Shown: piece after piece, positions 39,745 through 49,821 of the stretch
How positions within the stretch are numbered: the first letter of the stretch is position 1
Layout: each line of letters opens with the position of its first letter
NCBI GenBank assembly: GCA_030537495.1
Contig: JAUNMH010000010.1
Span: 1-64,000, forward strand
DNA from: Clostridia bacterium
GTDB taxonomy: Bacteria > Bacillota > Clostridia > Peptostreptococcales > Anaerovoracaceae
DNA: 64,000 bases
Direction of reading: 5' to 3'
The notes under the pieces: generated by a model
Told to the model about the DNA's origin: nothing
Seen by the model: only the letters and a program-made list of their open reading frames with translations
Databases searched by the model: none
Translations under genes and position numbers: made by a program

Positions 39745-42483
39745 ATGAACAGAAATTCAAGATTGTTTAACACAAGATATCAGCAGATAGTTGTGGTATG
39801 CGTGCTTCTTATGTTCATACTTTGCGTAAGACTTTTCGTAGTAACTGTACTGCAGCATGACAGATGGACTGACGAAGCATCGGAACAGAACACAAAGGCC
39901 GTCTATACGTCTGCTCCAAGGGGTAATATTTACGACCGTAACGGCAATGTTCTAGCCACATCGAAGCAGGTTTTTACGGTTAATTTTAATGCAAGTGCTT
40001 TAGAAACAGAGGAAATTAATGAGTCAGCGCTGATTTTAATTAACACTTTGATTAAAAATGGCGACAAGTATACTGATAAATTTCCTATTAAAATAAGAAA
40101 AAACGGAACTTTTTATTATACCTATGATCAGGAAATAAAGAACTGGCTTAAGGAAGAAGGCTTCAGCACTGACCTAAGTGCGGATAAGGCTTTTAAGGCT
40201 CTGAGAGCCAAATATAATATTGCGAAAACTTTGGATAGATATGATGCTATGGAGGTTTTGCAAGAAAAGTATAACTTGGATCCACCCATAAGCGTAAAGA
40301 AGATGGAATACACTCAGGAACAAGAACGAACTCTCTTCCTTGGAAAGTTCGGCTTTACGGAAACGGAAATTAAGAAGGGTATTTCTGCTGAAAAATGCTT
40401 CAAGACGCTGAGAAAGAACTACAGTATCGACAAGAAGCTTCCGGACAGAGAAGCTAGAAAGATTTTCATAATTAGAAATGAAATTGCAACTAATGGATTC
40501 ACCAGATATCTGCCTATTAAGGTTGCATCAGGAATTGGGAAGAAAACCATTGCTTATTTGGAAGAGGCAAATCTTCCGGGTATAGAAATTTCATCTGAGA
40601 GTGAAAGATATTATCCTAACGGATCTACAGCTTGTCATATACTGGGATATATGGGTGCAATTTCAGAATCTGAGACAGAGTACTATGTTGAAAAAAGAGG
40701 ATATAGTGCGTCTGACCTAGTTGGCAAAGATGGAATAGAGGCAGCGCTGGAAAGCAAGCTTCATGGTACGGCAGGAACCAAGAAAATCAGAGTAAATTCC
40801 AGTGGACAATATGTCCAGACCATAAGTGAAACGGAAGCTAAGAAGGGCTCTGACGTATATCTTTCAATTGATTTGGACTTACAGAAGGCTGCGGAAAAAT
40901 CTCTCGCTGCAAATATTAAGTCCAATTCAAGCAGCCAGAGTGGCGCTGTAGTTGCCTTAGATGTAAAGACGGGAGATGTACTGGCTATGGCCAGCTATCC
41001 TAATTATGACCCGAATATTTTCGCCAAGGGAATTACCACAAAGGCATGGAAGTCTGTACAGGCTAAGAATGCCAGAGACGTTTTCTCGCCGGCACCATTA
41101 TATAACAATGCTACGAGAGCTGCTATTCAGCCAGGTTCAACTTTCAAACCCGCCACAGCACTTGCAGCACTTGGACAGGGACTAAACCCGAATCAGTCAA
41201 TTCTTGACGTTGGTCATATCGAGCTAGGCGGCAGAACTTTCGGTTGTGACAACTGGAACCAGGGATTTGGTACTCACGGAAGCGAGACTTTGGAAGCTGG
41301 TATCGGAAATTCATGTAACTACTACTTCTATTGTATCGGTACAGGAAAAGACTGGGGTACAGGAAACTCTTTGGGATATAAGATCAGCGTAGATGATATT
41401 TTGAATACAGCAAAGAAGCTGGGCCTTGGCCAGTCTACAGGAATTGAACTTGATGAAGTTGTAGCTCCGCTTCCATCAGCAGAAGCTAAGTTAGCAACTA
41501 CAGAACTTGGTGTAAGAGAATATCTATATAACAATGCTCACACATATTTCCCTGAAAAAATTGCAAACGATAAGGAAAAGCTCAAGGAAAATCTTTACAC
41601 AATTGCAAGCTGGACTAAAGATAATCCTGATTACGGCGAAATCGTTGAATTGCTAAGGGAAAAGACAGATGTTAAGGAAGCGTATATAGACCAGGTTGCG
41701 TCTGATATCAAGTTTAACTACTTCATTCAGGCGGAATGGAGTACAGGTGACCAGTTCAATATTTCCATTGGACAGGGTGATAATGCATATACACCACTCC
41801 AGATGGCAAGATATCTCGCTACTATTGGAAACAAGGGTAAACGTAATGACGTAAGCGTAGTTTCTGCTGTAGAAGGGGAAGGAGCCAATGTTAAAAAGAA
41901 AGCCGCTCAGATCAAGGGTATAAGTGAGCACTCTTTTGATGAAGTCCTTGCGGGCATGAGAAGAGTATGCTCTATGGGTACACTTGCTGGATTCTTTGGA
42001 AATTACCCAGTAGAGGTTGTGGGTAAAACTGGTACAGCGGAAAACCAGGCTATTAAGCAACCTAAGAGCGAAGTTGCCTATATTAAAAATAATCTGTCAT
42101 CATTCAACAGTGCTGCAGGAACAAGCGTTACTTGGAGCAAGGTTATGAAGATTATGGAAGAACTTATGGAATCTGATTCAGAAAACTATCCTACAAAAGA
42201 TAGTGCTGTAGATGAGGCCGTAAGGAAAGCTAGCAAATACAAGATTACAATGGATATGATTAACAGTAAGAAGGGTTCTTATGAAGATTTTGCATGGACC
42301 ATGGCCATGGCACCTGCAGATGATCCGCAGATTGCTGTAGTTGTAATGCTTGTAGAAGGTGGTTACTCATACCACGCAGCTCCGGTTGCTAAGGATGTTG
42401 TCTCTGCTTATCTGAATCTTAATGAAAAAGCAGACAAAACCGGACTTACTTATAACACGATTGGAAAGAACGAGAGGAACTAA
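39745..42483 (+). CDS. mrdA: Penicillin-binding protein 2 (elongasome transpeptidase)
   Basis: This 912-residue protein has one N-terminal membrane segment, a pedestal domain and a transpeptidase domain with S465TFK, S523CN and K761TG. It cross-links peptidoglycan during elongation. It is about 250 residues longer than E. coli PBP2: the pedestal holds a duplicated segment (about 139-180 and 203-245, both with SADKAFKALR-like and SAEKCFKTLR motifs), and there are insertions between SxN and KTG (about 580-660) and after KTG (about 765-840). Such inserts are common in clostridial PBP2. It abuts mreD and minD. Confidence 0.93.
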   Translation: MNRNSRLFNTRYQQIVVVCVLLMFILCVRLFVVTVLQHDRWTDEASEQNTKAVYTSAPRGNIYDRNGNVLATSKQVFTVNFNASALETEEINESALILINTLIKNGDKYTDKFPIKIRKNGTFYYTYDQEIKNWLKEEGFSTDLSADKAFKALRAKYNIAKTLDRYDAMEVLQEKYNLDPPISVKKMEYTQEQERTLFLGKFGFTETEIKKGISAEKCFKTLRKNYSIDKKLPDREARKIFIIRNEIATNGFTRYLPIKVASGIGKKTIAYLEEANLPGIEISSESERYYPNGSTACHILGYMGAISESETEYYVEKRGYSASDLVGKDGIEAALESKLHGTAGTKKIRVNSSGQYVQTISETEAKKGSDVYLSIDLDLQKAAEKSLAANIKSNSSSQSGAVVALDVKTGDVLAMASYPNYDPNIFAKGITTKAWKSVQAKNARDVFSPAPLYNNATRAAIQPGSTFKPATALAALGQGLNPNQSILDVGHIELGGRTFGCDNWNQGFGTHGSETLEAGIGNSCNYYFYCIGTGKDWGTGNSLGYKISVDDILNTAKKLGLGQSTGIELDEVVAPLPSAEAKLATTELGVREYLYNNAHTYFPEKIANDKEKLKENLYTIASWTKDNPDYGEIVELLREKTDVKEAYIDQVASDIKFNYFIQAEWSTGDQFNISIGQGDNAYTPLQMARYLATIGNKGKRNDVSVVSAVEGEGANVKKKAAQIKGISEHSFDEVLAGMRRVCSMGTLAGFFGNYPVEVVGKTGTAENQAIKQPKSEVAYIKNNLSSFNSAAGTSVTWSKVMKIMEELMESDSENYPTKDSAVDEAVRKASKYKITMDMINSKKGSYEDFAWTMAMAPADDPQIAVVVMLVEGGYSYHAAPVAKDVVSAYLNLNEKADKTGLTYNTIGKNERN

Positions 42484-43209
42484 ATGAGTAAGGTACATTT
42501 AATCGCATCAGGAAAGGGCGGAACAGGGAAAACCATGTTCGCTGTAAACTACGGTGCAACTCTGGCGTTGCAGGGGCACAGTGTGGTAATCATAGACATG
42601 GATTTAGGAATGAGAAACCTGGATCTTTACTGTGGCCTGGAAAATAATGTTGTATATGATGTTTTCGATGTTCTTACGGGAGTGTGCAGGATTAAGCAGG
42701 CTTTGATACGGGATCGCCGCTTCGAAGAGCTTTATGTTATGGCTGCCCCTCCAGCAAAAGACGACGGAACATTGACACCACTACACATGAAGGTGCTGTG
42801 CAGCAGATTGAGACAGATGTTTGATTACATCATTATTGATGCGCCATCAGGCATGGATGATGGTCTGGTGCTAGCTGCCGCAGGCGCAGACGACTGTATC
42901 ATAGTCACTACGCCAGAGTATTCTTCTCTTAGAGATGCTGACACCCTAGACAGAGAACTTTCTGCCCTGGGAATGGAAAAAAGATATTTGGTTCTCAACA
43001 GGGTGGTTGCAGAGATGATGGCTGCTGGTTATGTACCGAGACTTAGGGATATTACAACTATGCTTAGACCTGTTCTTGCAGGAGTAATTCAGCAGGATGA
43101 AAATATTCATATTTCAACAAATTTAGGTGTTCCTATCGTTATGAAAAGCGATACATATATTCGAAAAAACTTCGATAAGATTGTAAATCGAATAGAGAAT
43201 GCAAAATAA
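42484..43209 (+). CDS. minD: MinD-like septum-site ATPase
   Basis: The 241-residue protein has the deviant Walker A GKGGTGKT, VVIIDMDLGMRNLDLYCGL and DYIIIDAPSGMD, the MinD/ParA signature set. MinD binds the membrane and, with MinC, blocks division away from midcell. Its ATG follows the mrdA stop with no gap. Neither minC nor minE is nearby, though the usual order is mrdA-minC-minD-minE-rodA. The C-terminal amphipathic helix is short (IRKNFDKIVNRIENAK). A MinD-like protein with a different role is possible. Confidence 0.82.
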   Translation: MSKVHLIASGKGGTGKTMFAVNYGATLALQGHSVVIIDMDLGMRNLDLYCGLENNVVYDVFDVLTGVCRIKQALIRDRRFEELYVMAAPPAKDDGTLTPLHMKVLCSRLRQMFDYIIIDAPSGMDDGLVLAAAGADDCIIVTTPEYSSLRDADTLDRELSALGMEKRYLVLNRVVAEMMAAGYVPRLRDITTMLRPVLAGVIQQDENIHISTNLGVPIVMKSDTYIRKNFDKIVNRIENAK

Positions 43210-43263
43210 AAAAGACCGTTGTTTGGACAGCTACATAGACTGCCCCGGCAACGGTTTCTTTTA
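43208..43263. terminator. Bidirectional terminator between minD and rodA
   Basis: AAAAAAGACCGTTG and CAACGGTTTCTTTT form the stem around a loop of about 27 bases, with A-runs and T-runs at the outer ends. Confidence 0.7.
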
Positions 43264-43273
43264 TTATTCGAAC

Positions 43274-44380
43274 TTAGTTAAAATTAATTGACTTGCAGTG
43301 TGCACCGACATTTAGTACGAGACCCATTACTATTACGTTAGCCAAGATTGAGGAACCCCCATAGCTGATAAATGGAAGGGTAATTCCTGTTACGGGCATA
43401 AGGCCTATGGTCATTGCGATATTTTCAAAAGTTTGGAACATGAACATTCCGATGGCTCCCGCTACGATTAATGCTCCATAGAAGTCAATGGAGTCTCTTA
43501 CGATTCCTGCCATACGAACTAACATTACTGTAAAGAGTCCAATTACAACCATTCCGCCGATAAGTCCTGTTTCCTCGCCGATAACCGAGAAGACGAAGTC
43601 AGATGTTTGCACCGGTATGAAATCTAGGGCTTTTTGGGTTCCGTGGAAAGGTCCTTTTCCAAAGAATCCTCCAGAACCGATGGCCACCTTAGACTGCCAA
43701 ACTTGATAGTTGCCGTCTAGATTGAGGTTTTCCGGATGAAGGAAGGCCTCGATTCTTTCTCTTTGATATTCTGCCATGAAGACATATGCTACAGGAACTG
43801 CAGCAGCTACTAGAGCAAAGAATTTAGCAAATACTCCGATATTGATGCCGGCAAAGAAAACCATTACAACCCATATTGCAGCAAATACAAGGGCGCTTCC
43901 TAGGTCCTCCTTTAGAACTATTAGGATGATTGGGGCTGCAACTATTCCCGCCTTAACAAGGCCCTTAAAATTGTAGAGATCGTCTTTGTGCTCGTCTAAA
44001 TAGCCAGCCATAATTAAAATAAATAAGATTTTTACTATTTCAGAAGGCTGAGCTGTAATAGGGCCCAGTTTTATCCATGAGCGGGCACTGAACTGCTCAA
44101 TTCCTAGTCCAGGAACATATACTAGCAGTAGCAATACCAGGGATAAAATATAGAGATATTTTTCCGTGCCTTTCAAGATGTTGTAATTTCGAGTCATCAT
44201 TATACATACGGCTATGATTCCGAGAATGTATGCGACTGACTGTACGATAACGTCTCTTCCTAATATTCCATTGGTAAAATTTGCGCTAGCAATTGTTGTG
44301 ATACTGATTGCTGCAAGGAGCAGAACAACTGTGAGTATCACTTTATCCATATTCTTAAATAAGGTACTAAATTTATTCAT
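43274..44380 (-). CDS. rodA: RodA (SEDS peptidoglycan glycosyltransferase)
   Basis: The start at 44380 follows GAAGGAAA and gives 368 residues. About ten membrane segments and the SEDS motifs are present: GARSWI-like FSARSWIKLG near residue 95, QPSEIVKI, EDLGSALV, and GITLPFISYGGSS near the end. RodA polymerises glycan strands with PBP2. Unlike the usual co-directional arrangement it is convergent with the mre-mrdA operon. Confidence 0.93.
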   Translation of the reverse strand: MNKFSTLFKNMDKVILTVVLLLAAISITTIASANFTNGILGRDVIVQSVAYILGIIAVCIMMTRNYNILKGTEKYLYILSLVLLLLVYVPGLGIEQFSARSWIKLGPITAQPSEIVKILFILIMAGYLDEHKDDLYNFKGLVKAGIVAAPIILIVLKEDLGSALVFAAIWVVMVFFAGINIGVFAKFFALVAAAVPVAYVFMAEYQRERIEAFLHPENLNLDGNYQVWQSKVAIGSGGFFGKGPFHGTQKALDFIPVQTSDFVFSVIGEETGLIGGMVVIGLFTVMLVRMAGIVRDSIDFYGALIVAGAIGMFMFQTFENIAMTIGLMPVTGITLPFISYGGSSILANVIVMGLVLNVGAHCKSINFN

Positions 44381-44397
44381 ACTTTTCCTTCTTGTTC

Positions 44398-44427
44398 TTG
44401 ACATTAATGTGATAAAAACATTATAAT
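44398..44427 (+). promoter_or_regulatory. SigA promoter of rny
   Basis: TTGACA (44398-44403) and TATAAT (44422-44427) are 18 bases apart. A divergent TATAAT on the minus strand (44420-44425) with TTGATA further out would serve rodA, so the two promoters overlap. Confidence 0.7.
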
Positions 44428-44521
44428 ATAAACAGTGTGAACTTATCAAGATGTTATTGTGTATCTATTATGAAGAAGTCTGGATACAGGTCACTTAATA
44501 TATAGAAAAGGAGGTGCTTCA

Positions 44522-46066
44522 ATGTCTCCGGTATTAGCTTGCATATTAGTAGGAATTGTATTTTTAGTCATTGGACTATTAGGCGGATATATTTATAGAA
44601 AAAATGTTGGTGAAAAAGCTATTGGCAGTGCAGAACAGAAAGCCAAGAACCTTATTCTTGACGCTCAGAATAAATCCGAGACAATTAAGAAAGAGATTAC
44701 GTTAGAAGCAAAAGAAGAGGCTCATCGAGTAAGAACCGATGCAGAACGCGACGCAAAGGAAAGAAGAAACGAAATCCAGCGCGCCGAAAAAAGATTAGCA
44801 CAAAAAGAAGAAACTGTTGAACGTAAGTTGGAAAACGTCGACAGGAAGTTAGAAAACATTTCCAAGAAAGAAAATGACCTTCAGGAAAAGAAGAAGGAAC
44901 TGGATAGCTTCCTTGCTAAGCAGATAGAGGAACTTGAAAAGATTTCAGGATTGTCCGTAGAAGATGCGAAGCAGCTTTTACTTGCTGAGGTTGAAAAGGA
45001 TGTAAGACATGATGCATCCGTAATGATTAAGGATATTGAATCTAAAGCAAAAGAAGAAGCTGACATGAGAGCAAAAGAGATTATCTCCAATGCAATTCAG
45101 AGATGTGCAGCAGATCACGTTGCAGAAAGTACAGTATCTGTAGTAGCACTTCCTAACGATGAAATGAAGGGAAGAATCATCGGTCGTGAAGGAAGAAACA
45201 TCAGAGCAATTGAAACTATGACAGGTGTTGATTTAATTATCGACGATACTCCTGAAGCAGTTATCATTTCGGGTTTTGATCCTGTTAGAAGAGAAGTTGC
45301 AAGAATTGCTCTTGAGAAACTAATTGTTGACGGAAGAATTCATCCGGCAAGAATCGAAGAAATGGTTGAGAAGGCTCAGAAAGAAGTTAACTCAATTATT
45401 AAGGCGGAAGGTGAACAGGCTACATTTGAGGTTGGCATTCATAACCTTCACCCTGAACTTGTTAAATTACTGGGAAGACTTAGATACAGAACGTCCTACG
45501 GACAGAATGTACTTAAGCACTCCATTGAAGTTGCACACTTGGCTGGACTTATGGCTGGTGAACTGGGCATGGACCCTAAGCTTGCTAAGAGAGCAGGTCT
45601 GCTTCATGATATCGGTAAGGCCCTTGACCACGAATATGAGGGAACTCATGTTGATATCGGTATCCAGGTACTTAAGAAGTATAAGGAAAGCGAAGCTGTA
45701 ATCAACGGCATGGCAGCTCACCACGGCGACTATGAGCCACAGAGCATGGAGGCAGTTCTAATCATGGCTGCAGACGCTCTGTCAGCTGCAAGACCTGGTG
45801 CAAGAAGAGAAACACTGGATAATTACATCAAGCGTCTTGAGAAATTAGAAGAAATTGCAAACACTACACCTGGTGTAGATAAGTCATTTGCTATTCAGGC
45901 AGGTAGAGAAATCAGAATTATCGCTAAGCCAGAAGAAGTTAATGATGACGGCATAGTATTGCTTGCAAGAGAAATTTCCAAGAAGATCGAATCTGAACTG
46001 GAATACCCAGGACAGATTAAGGTAAATGTAGTTAGAGAAACTAAGGCAGTGGACTACGCAAAGTAA
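44522..46066 (+). CDS. rny: Ribonuclease Y
   Basis: The 514-residue endoribonuclease has an N-terminal membrane anchor ([16 protein letters not shown]), a long charged coiled coil (about 30-195), a KH RNA-binding domain ([17 protein letters not shown] near 215) and an HD domain with [10 protein letters not shown] and AAHHGDYEP. It starts mRNA decay at the membrane. AAGGAGG precedes the start. Confidence 0.97.
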   Translation: MSPVLACILVGIVFLVIGLLGGYIYRKNVGEKAIGSAEQKAKNLILDAQNKSETIKKEITLEAKEEAHRVRTDAERDAKERRNEIQRAEKRLAQKEETVERKLENVDRKLENISKKENDLQEKKKELDSFLAKQIEELEKISGLSVEDAKQLLLAEVEKDVRHDASVMIKDIESKAKEEADMRAKEIISNAIQRCAADHVAESTVSVVALPNDEMKGRIIGREGRNIRAIETMTGVDLIIDDTPEAVIISGFDPVRREVARIALEKLIVDGRIHPARIEEMVEKAQKEVNSIIKAEGEQATFEVGIHNLHPELVKLLGRLRYRTSYGQNVLKHSIEVAHLAGLMAGELGMDPKLAKRAGLLHDIGKALDHEYEGTHVDIGIQVLKKYKESEAVINGMAAHHGDYEPQSMEAVLIMAADALSAARPGARRETLDNYIKRLEKLEEIANTTPGVDKSFAIQAGREIRIIAKPEEVNDDGIVLLAREISKKIESELEYPGQIKVNVVRETKAVDYAK

Positions 46067-46082
46067 ATCAAAAATAGAATCT

Positions 46083-46113
46083 AACTCCCCATATCAAGTG
46101 GGGAGTTATTTAC
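46083..46113 (+). terminator. Terminator after rny
   Basis: AACTCCCCA (46083-46091) pairs perfectly with TGGGGAGTT (46099-46107), followed by ATTT. It sits only 23 bases before the next start codon, so some read-through is likely. Confidence 0.65.
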
Positions 46114-46135
46114 ACTTATAGCGAAAGGTGAAACA

Positions 46136-47278
46136 ATGCTTGTATATTTAGATAACAGCGCAACAACGAGACAATATGATGAAGTTACTAAGACTATGAT
46201 GAAGGTTATGGAGGACTCCTATGGCAATCCATCTTCACTTCATACCTTGGGATATGATGCAGAGAAGCTTGTAAAGAATGCGAGAAGAACTCTGGCCCAG
46301 TCACTTGGAGCATCTGAAGATGAGATTATCTTTACTTCATGTGGCACAGAAAGCGATAATACAGCCCTTTATGGAATTGCCCACAGCAAGAGAAGACAAG
46401 GAAATAAGATTATAACCACTAAGGTGGAGCACCCGGCAATTCTAGAAGCCTGCAAGGTTTTGGAAAAAGAAGGCTTCGAAATTAAGTATATTGGAGTTGA
46501 CGATAAATGTCGTCTTAATATGGACGAGTTGGAAAATACAATAGATGATGACACTATTCTTATATCGGTAATGAGCGTTAATAACGAGACTGGAACTATA
46601 ATGCCGATTTCGGAAATCGCAAAGATGAAGAAAAATGCGGCTCTTCATACCGATGCTGTACAGGGATATGGAAAAGTGGATTTAAAGAACTGCAAGGCGG
46701 ACTTAATCTCTGTAAGTGCTCACAAAATCCACGGCCCTAAAGGAATGGGTGCTTTGTATTTGAAAAAAGGCATCAATCTTCCTGCTTATCTGACAGGTGG
46801 CGGACAGGAGAGAGGCTACAGGTCTGGAACGGAAAATGTTCCGGGAATTGTTGGATTCGGAAAGGCAGTTGAACTGGCCTTTGGGAGTTTTGATAGAAGA
46901 ATTACGGCTATGGCTCAGGCGAGAGAACACCTTAGAGCTGGCATCGAAGACAGAATCAAAGACGTGATCATCAACAGTCCTGAGGATGGGGCGGCGTCGG
47001 TGCTTAACGTGTCATTTCTCGGAACGAGAGGAGAAGTTTTGCTTCACACCTTGGAACAGGACGGCATTTTCGTTTCGACGGGATCAGCGTGCTCATCCAA
47101 TAAAAAAGGCAAGGGCCAGAGTCATGTTTTAGGGGCTATGGGACTTTCACCAAAGGAAATCGAGGGGGCAATCAGATTCAGCTTCAGCGAATTCAACACC
47201 ACGGAGGAAATGGATTACGTCCTGGATAAATTAGAGGCAGCAGTGGCAAGATTCAGAAAACTTGGATCTTTTAGATAA
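46136..47278 (+). CDS. Cysteine desulfurase (NifS/IscS-like)
   Basis: The 380-residue class V PLP enzyme starts YLDNSATTRQYDEV. The cofactor Lys is in SAHKIHGPKGMGALY, and the persulfide Cys in STGSACSSNKKGKGQ lies in a long loop of the NifS/IscS (group I) type. It moves sulfur from cysteine to acceptors. Its direct partner is ThiI encoded 24 bases downstream, so it probably supplies sulfur for 4-thiouridine in tRNA, as clostridial and bacillar NifZ-ThiI pairs do. Fe-S cluster assembly is an alternative or additional job. Confidence 0.93.
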   Translation: MLVYLDNSATTRQYDEVTKTMMKVMEDSYGNPSSLHTLGYDAEKLVKNARRTLAQSLGASEDEIIFTSCGTESDNTALYGIAHSKRRQGNKIITTKVEHPAILEACKVLEKEGFEIKYIGVDDKCRLNMDELENTIDDDTILISVMSVNNETGTIMPISEIAKMKKNAALHTDAVQGYGKVDLKNCKADLISVSAHKIHGPKGMGALYLKKGINLPAYLTGGGQERGYRSGTENVPGIVGFGKAVELAFGSFDRRITAMAQAREHLRAGIEDRIKDVIINSPEDGAASVLNVSFLGTRGEVLLHTLEQDGIFVSTGSACSSNKKGKGQSHVLGAMGLSPKEIEGAIRFSFSEFNTTEEMDYVLDKLEAAVARFRKLGSFR

Positions 47279-47302
47279 GGAAAATATAAAGAGAGGAATA
47301 CA

Positions 47303-48484
47303 ATGAACGAACAGAACATTTTTATTGTAAGATGCGGTGAAGTTGCCTTAAAGGGTATGAACAAGCCGTATTTCGAGAGAATGCTTGTAGACAGAATCAA
47401 GAAAAACGTGAAGCAGTTCGACAATGTGGACGTTAGACGTCACGAGGGACTGATTTTCGTTAGAGCGGACAAGAGCAACGATAAGGAAGCTCTGATAAAG
47501 GAAATTTCAAAGGTTTTCGGCGTAGCATCTATCAGCCCGGCCGTTGAAGCCGAAAGTCATCTGGATGCTATAGGTGAAGAGGCTGTTAAGTACATGCTTG
47601 ACCTAATCGAAACCAAGGGTATCAAAACCTTCAAGGTTGAAGCAAAGCGTGCGGATAAGAACTTCCCTGTTAAGTCTCCGGATATTGCAAGAATTATTGG
47701 GGCAAAGGTGCTTATCGGATGTAAGGTTCTAAAGGTTGATGTGCATAATCCGGATGTGCACCTTTTCGTAGATGTAAGACATGATAAATCATATATATAT
47801 CAGCAGAAAATTGCTGGTTTTGGTGGACTTCCACTAGGAACAAATGGCAAGGGAATGGTTCTTCTTTCAGGAGGAATCGACAGCCCTGTAGCTGCTTGGA
47901 TGATGGCAAAGCGTGGAATGGTAATTGAGGCTGTTCACTTCCATTCATATCCTTATACAAGTCCGAGAGCCCAGGAAAAGGTTGAGGACCTGGCTAGAAT
48001 CGTTGCATCATATTGCGGTAACTTTAAGATGCACGTCATTAACCTTCTACCAATTCAGGAACAGATTGTTTCCAATTGTCCTGAGGAAGAAACAACAATT
48101 CTTGTGCGTCGCTTTATGATGCGAATTGCCGAGAAGATTGCTGAAAAGAACAGAGCAATGATGCTGATTACAGGTGAGAACCTGGGACAGGTTGCCAGCC
48201 AGACTGCAGAAGCTTTGGTGGTAACTGATAATTGTGTTAAAATGCCGGTAATGAGACCTCTTATCGCTATGGATAAGGTTGACATTATGGATAAGGCTGA
48301 GGAAATCGGAACTTATGAGACTTCTATTCAGCCATATGAGGACTGTTGCACAGTATTTTTACCTAAACATCCTACTACAAGACCTAAATTAGAACGAATT
48401 GAGGAGTCTGAAAGTAAGCTGGACGTAGAGGGTCTGGTGGCCGCTGCAGTGGCGTCAGAGGAGATTGTACACATCAAAGCTTAA
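47303..48484 (+). CDS. thiI: tRNA 4-thiouridine synthase ThiI
   Basis: The 393-residue protein has the N-terminal ferredoxin-like and THUMP domains (about 1-165) and a PP-loop ATPase domain with VLLSGGIDSPVAAWMM. It adenylates U8 of tRNA and accepts sulfur from the desulfurase. There is no C-terminal rhodanese domain, as expected for the Gram-positive short form that takes sulfur directly from its dedicated desulfurase. Confidence 0.95.
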   Translation: MNEQNIFIVRCGEVALKGMNKPYFERMLVDRIKKNVKQFDNVDVRRHEGLIFVRADKSNDKEALIKEISKVFGVASISPAVEAESHLDAIGEEAVKYMLDLIETKGIKTFKVEAKRADKNFPVKSPDIARIIGAKVLIGCKVLKVDVHNPDVHLFVDVRHDKSYIYQQKIAGFGGLPLGTNGKGMVLLSGGIDSPVAAWMMAKRGMVIEAVHFHSYPYTSPRAQEKVEDLARIVASYCGNFKMHVINLLPIQEQIVSNCPEEETTILVRRFMMRIAEKIAEKNRAMMLITGENLGQVASQTAEALVVTDNCVKMPVMRPLIAMDKVDIMDKAEEIGTYETSIQPYEDCCTVFLPKHPTTRPKLERIEESESKLDVEGLVAAAVASEEIVHIKA

Positions 48485-48661
48485 ATTTTCGCAATATAAG
48501 TGCGTGTATACACAAAAAACACTTGCAAAAAATCCTCAAAGGTGTTTTACTATATATGTATGCTGTTACAAGTTTGTCAATGTGACAGTTATCTAAGATT
48601 ACGGTTAAGAAACATCCTTCTGCAAGGAGGACCGTTATTATTATTTCAAGGAGGCATTTAC
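48485..48661 (+). promoter_or_regulatory. Leader and probable promoter region of the acyl-CoA dehydrogenase operon
   Basis: TTGCAA at 48523-48528 and the TACTAT/TATATA stretch at about 48548-48556 form an imperfect promoter candidate. The transcript would have a leader of roughly 95 bases, ending in CAAGGAGG before the start codon. A second purine-rich GCAAGGAGG at about 48621-48629 has no open frame of note. I saw no terminator or riboswitch in it. Confidence 0.45.
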
Positions 48662-49804
48662 ATGAACTTTCAACTAACGAAGGAACAAGAATTCGTAAGA
48701 AAAATGGTTAGAGAATTCGCCACTAACGAAGTTGAACCTTTAGCTGCAGACATCGACCAGGAACACAGATTCCCGGTTGAAACAGTAGAAAAGATGGCTA
48801 ATTATGGTTTACTAGGAATTCCTTTCCCTACTCAGTACGGCGGAGCTGGTGGCGATCACATTTCATACGCTATCACAGTGGAAGAATTATCAAGAGTTTG
48901 CGCATCAACAGGCGTAGTTTGCTCAGCACATACTTCACTTTGCTGCTGGCCAATCTTCAACTGGGGTAATGAAGAACAGAAGATGAAGTATCTTCCTGAC
49001 TTACTATCCGGTAAGAAGTTAGGTGCATTCGGACTTACTGAACCAAATGCTGGTACAGACGCATCCGGACAGCAGACAAGAGCAGAATTAGTTGACGGAA
49101 AGTGGATCCTAAACGGAGCTAAGGTATTCATCACAAACGGTGGATATGCTGATGTATTCGTAGTAATGGCTATGACCGACAAGTCAAAGGGTAACCACGG
49201 AATTTCCGCATTTATCGTTGAAAAGGGAGACGAAGGTTTCTCAATTGGTAAGACAGAAGACAAGATGGGTATCTGCGCATCTTCAACTACTGAACTTATT
49301 TTCCAGAACTGCGTAATTCCTGAAGACAGACTTCTAGGTGCAGTAGGCGATGGATTCAAGGTTGCAATGTCAACTCTTGACGGTGGACGTATCGGTATCG
49401 CTTCACAGGCTCTAGGTATCGCTCAGGGTGCATTCGATGTAACTGTAGAGTACATGAACGCTAGAAAGCAGTTTGGTAAGAAATTATCACAGTTCCAGGC
49501 ACTTCAGTTCGAAATGGCTGACCTGAAGACTAGAATCGAAGCTTCAAGACTTCTAGTTTACAGAGCTGCTGACATGAAGGACAAGCATATGAACTACAGT
49601 GAAGCTGCTGCAATGGCTAAGCTATACGCTGCAGAAACTGCAATGGCTGTAACAACTAAGTGCGTACAGTACCACGGCGGTTACGGATACACTAAGGATT
49701 ATCCAGTAGAAAGAATGATGAGAGATGCTAAGATTACTGAAATCTATGAAGGTACTTCAGAAGTTCAGAGAATGGTAATCGCTGGCAAGACTTTCAAGAA
49801 ATAA
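48662..49804 (+). CDS. bcd: Short-chain acyl-CoA dehydrogenase (butyryl-CoA dehydrogenase type)
   Basis: The start at 48662 behind CAAGGAGG gives 380 residues. FAD-binding and substrate motifs include GAFGLTEPNAGTDASG and NGAKVFITNGGYADV, with the catalytic Glu in YEGTSEVQRMVI. The enzyme interconverts an acyl-CoA and its 2-enoyl-CoA. With EtfB and EtfA it can form an electron-bifurcating complex that reduces enoyl-CoA and ferredoxin with NADH. Thiolase, crotonase and 3-hydroxybutyryl-CoA dehydrogenase are absent from this operon. Butyryl-, caffeyl- or another acyl-CoA could be the substrate. Codon choice is strongly biased, suggesting high expression. Confidence 0.9.
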   Translation: MNFQLTKEQEFVRKMVREFATNEVEPLAADIDQEHRFPVETVEKMANYGLLGIPFPTQYGGAGGDHISYAITVEELSRVCASTGVVCSAHTSLCCWPIFNWGNEEQKMKYLPDLLSGKKLGAFGLTEPNAGTDASGQQTRAELVDGKWILNGAKVFITNGGYADVFVVMAMTDKSKGNHGISAFIVEKGDEGFSIGKTEDKMGICASSTTELIFQNCVIPEDRLLGAVGDGFKVAMSTLDGGRIGIASQALGIAQGAFDVTVEYMNARKQFGKKLSQFQALQFEMADLKTRIEASRLLVYRAADMKDKHMNYSEAAAMAKLYAAETAMAVTTKCVQYHGGYGYTKDYPVERMMRDAKITEIYEGTSEVQRMVIAGKTFKK

Positions 49805-49821
49805 GGTAGGAGGAAGATAAA

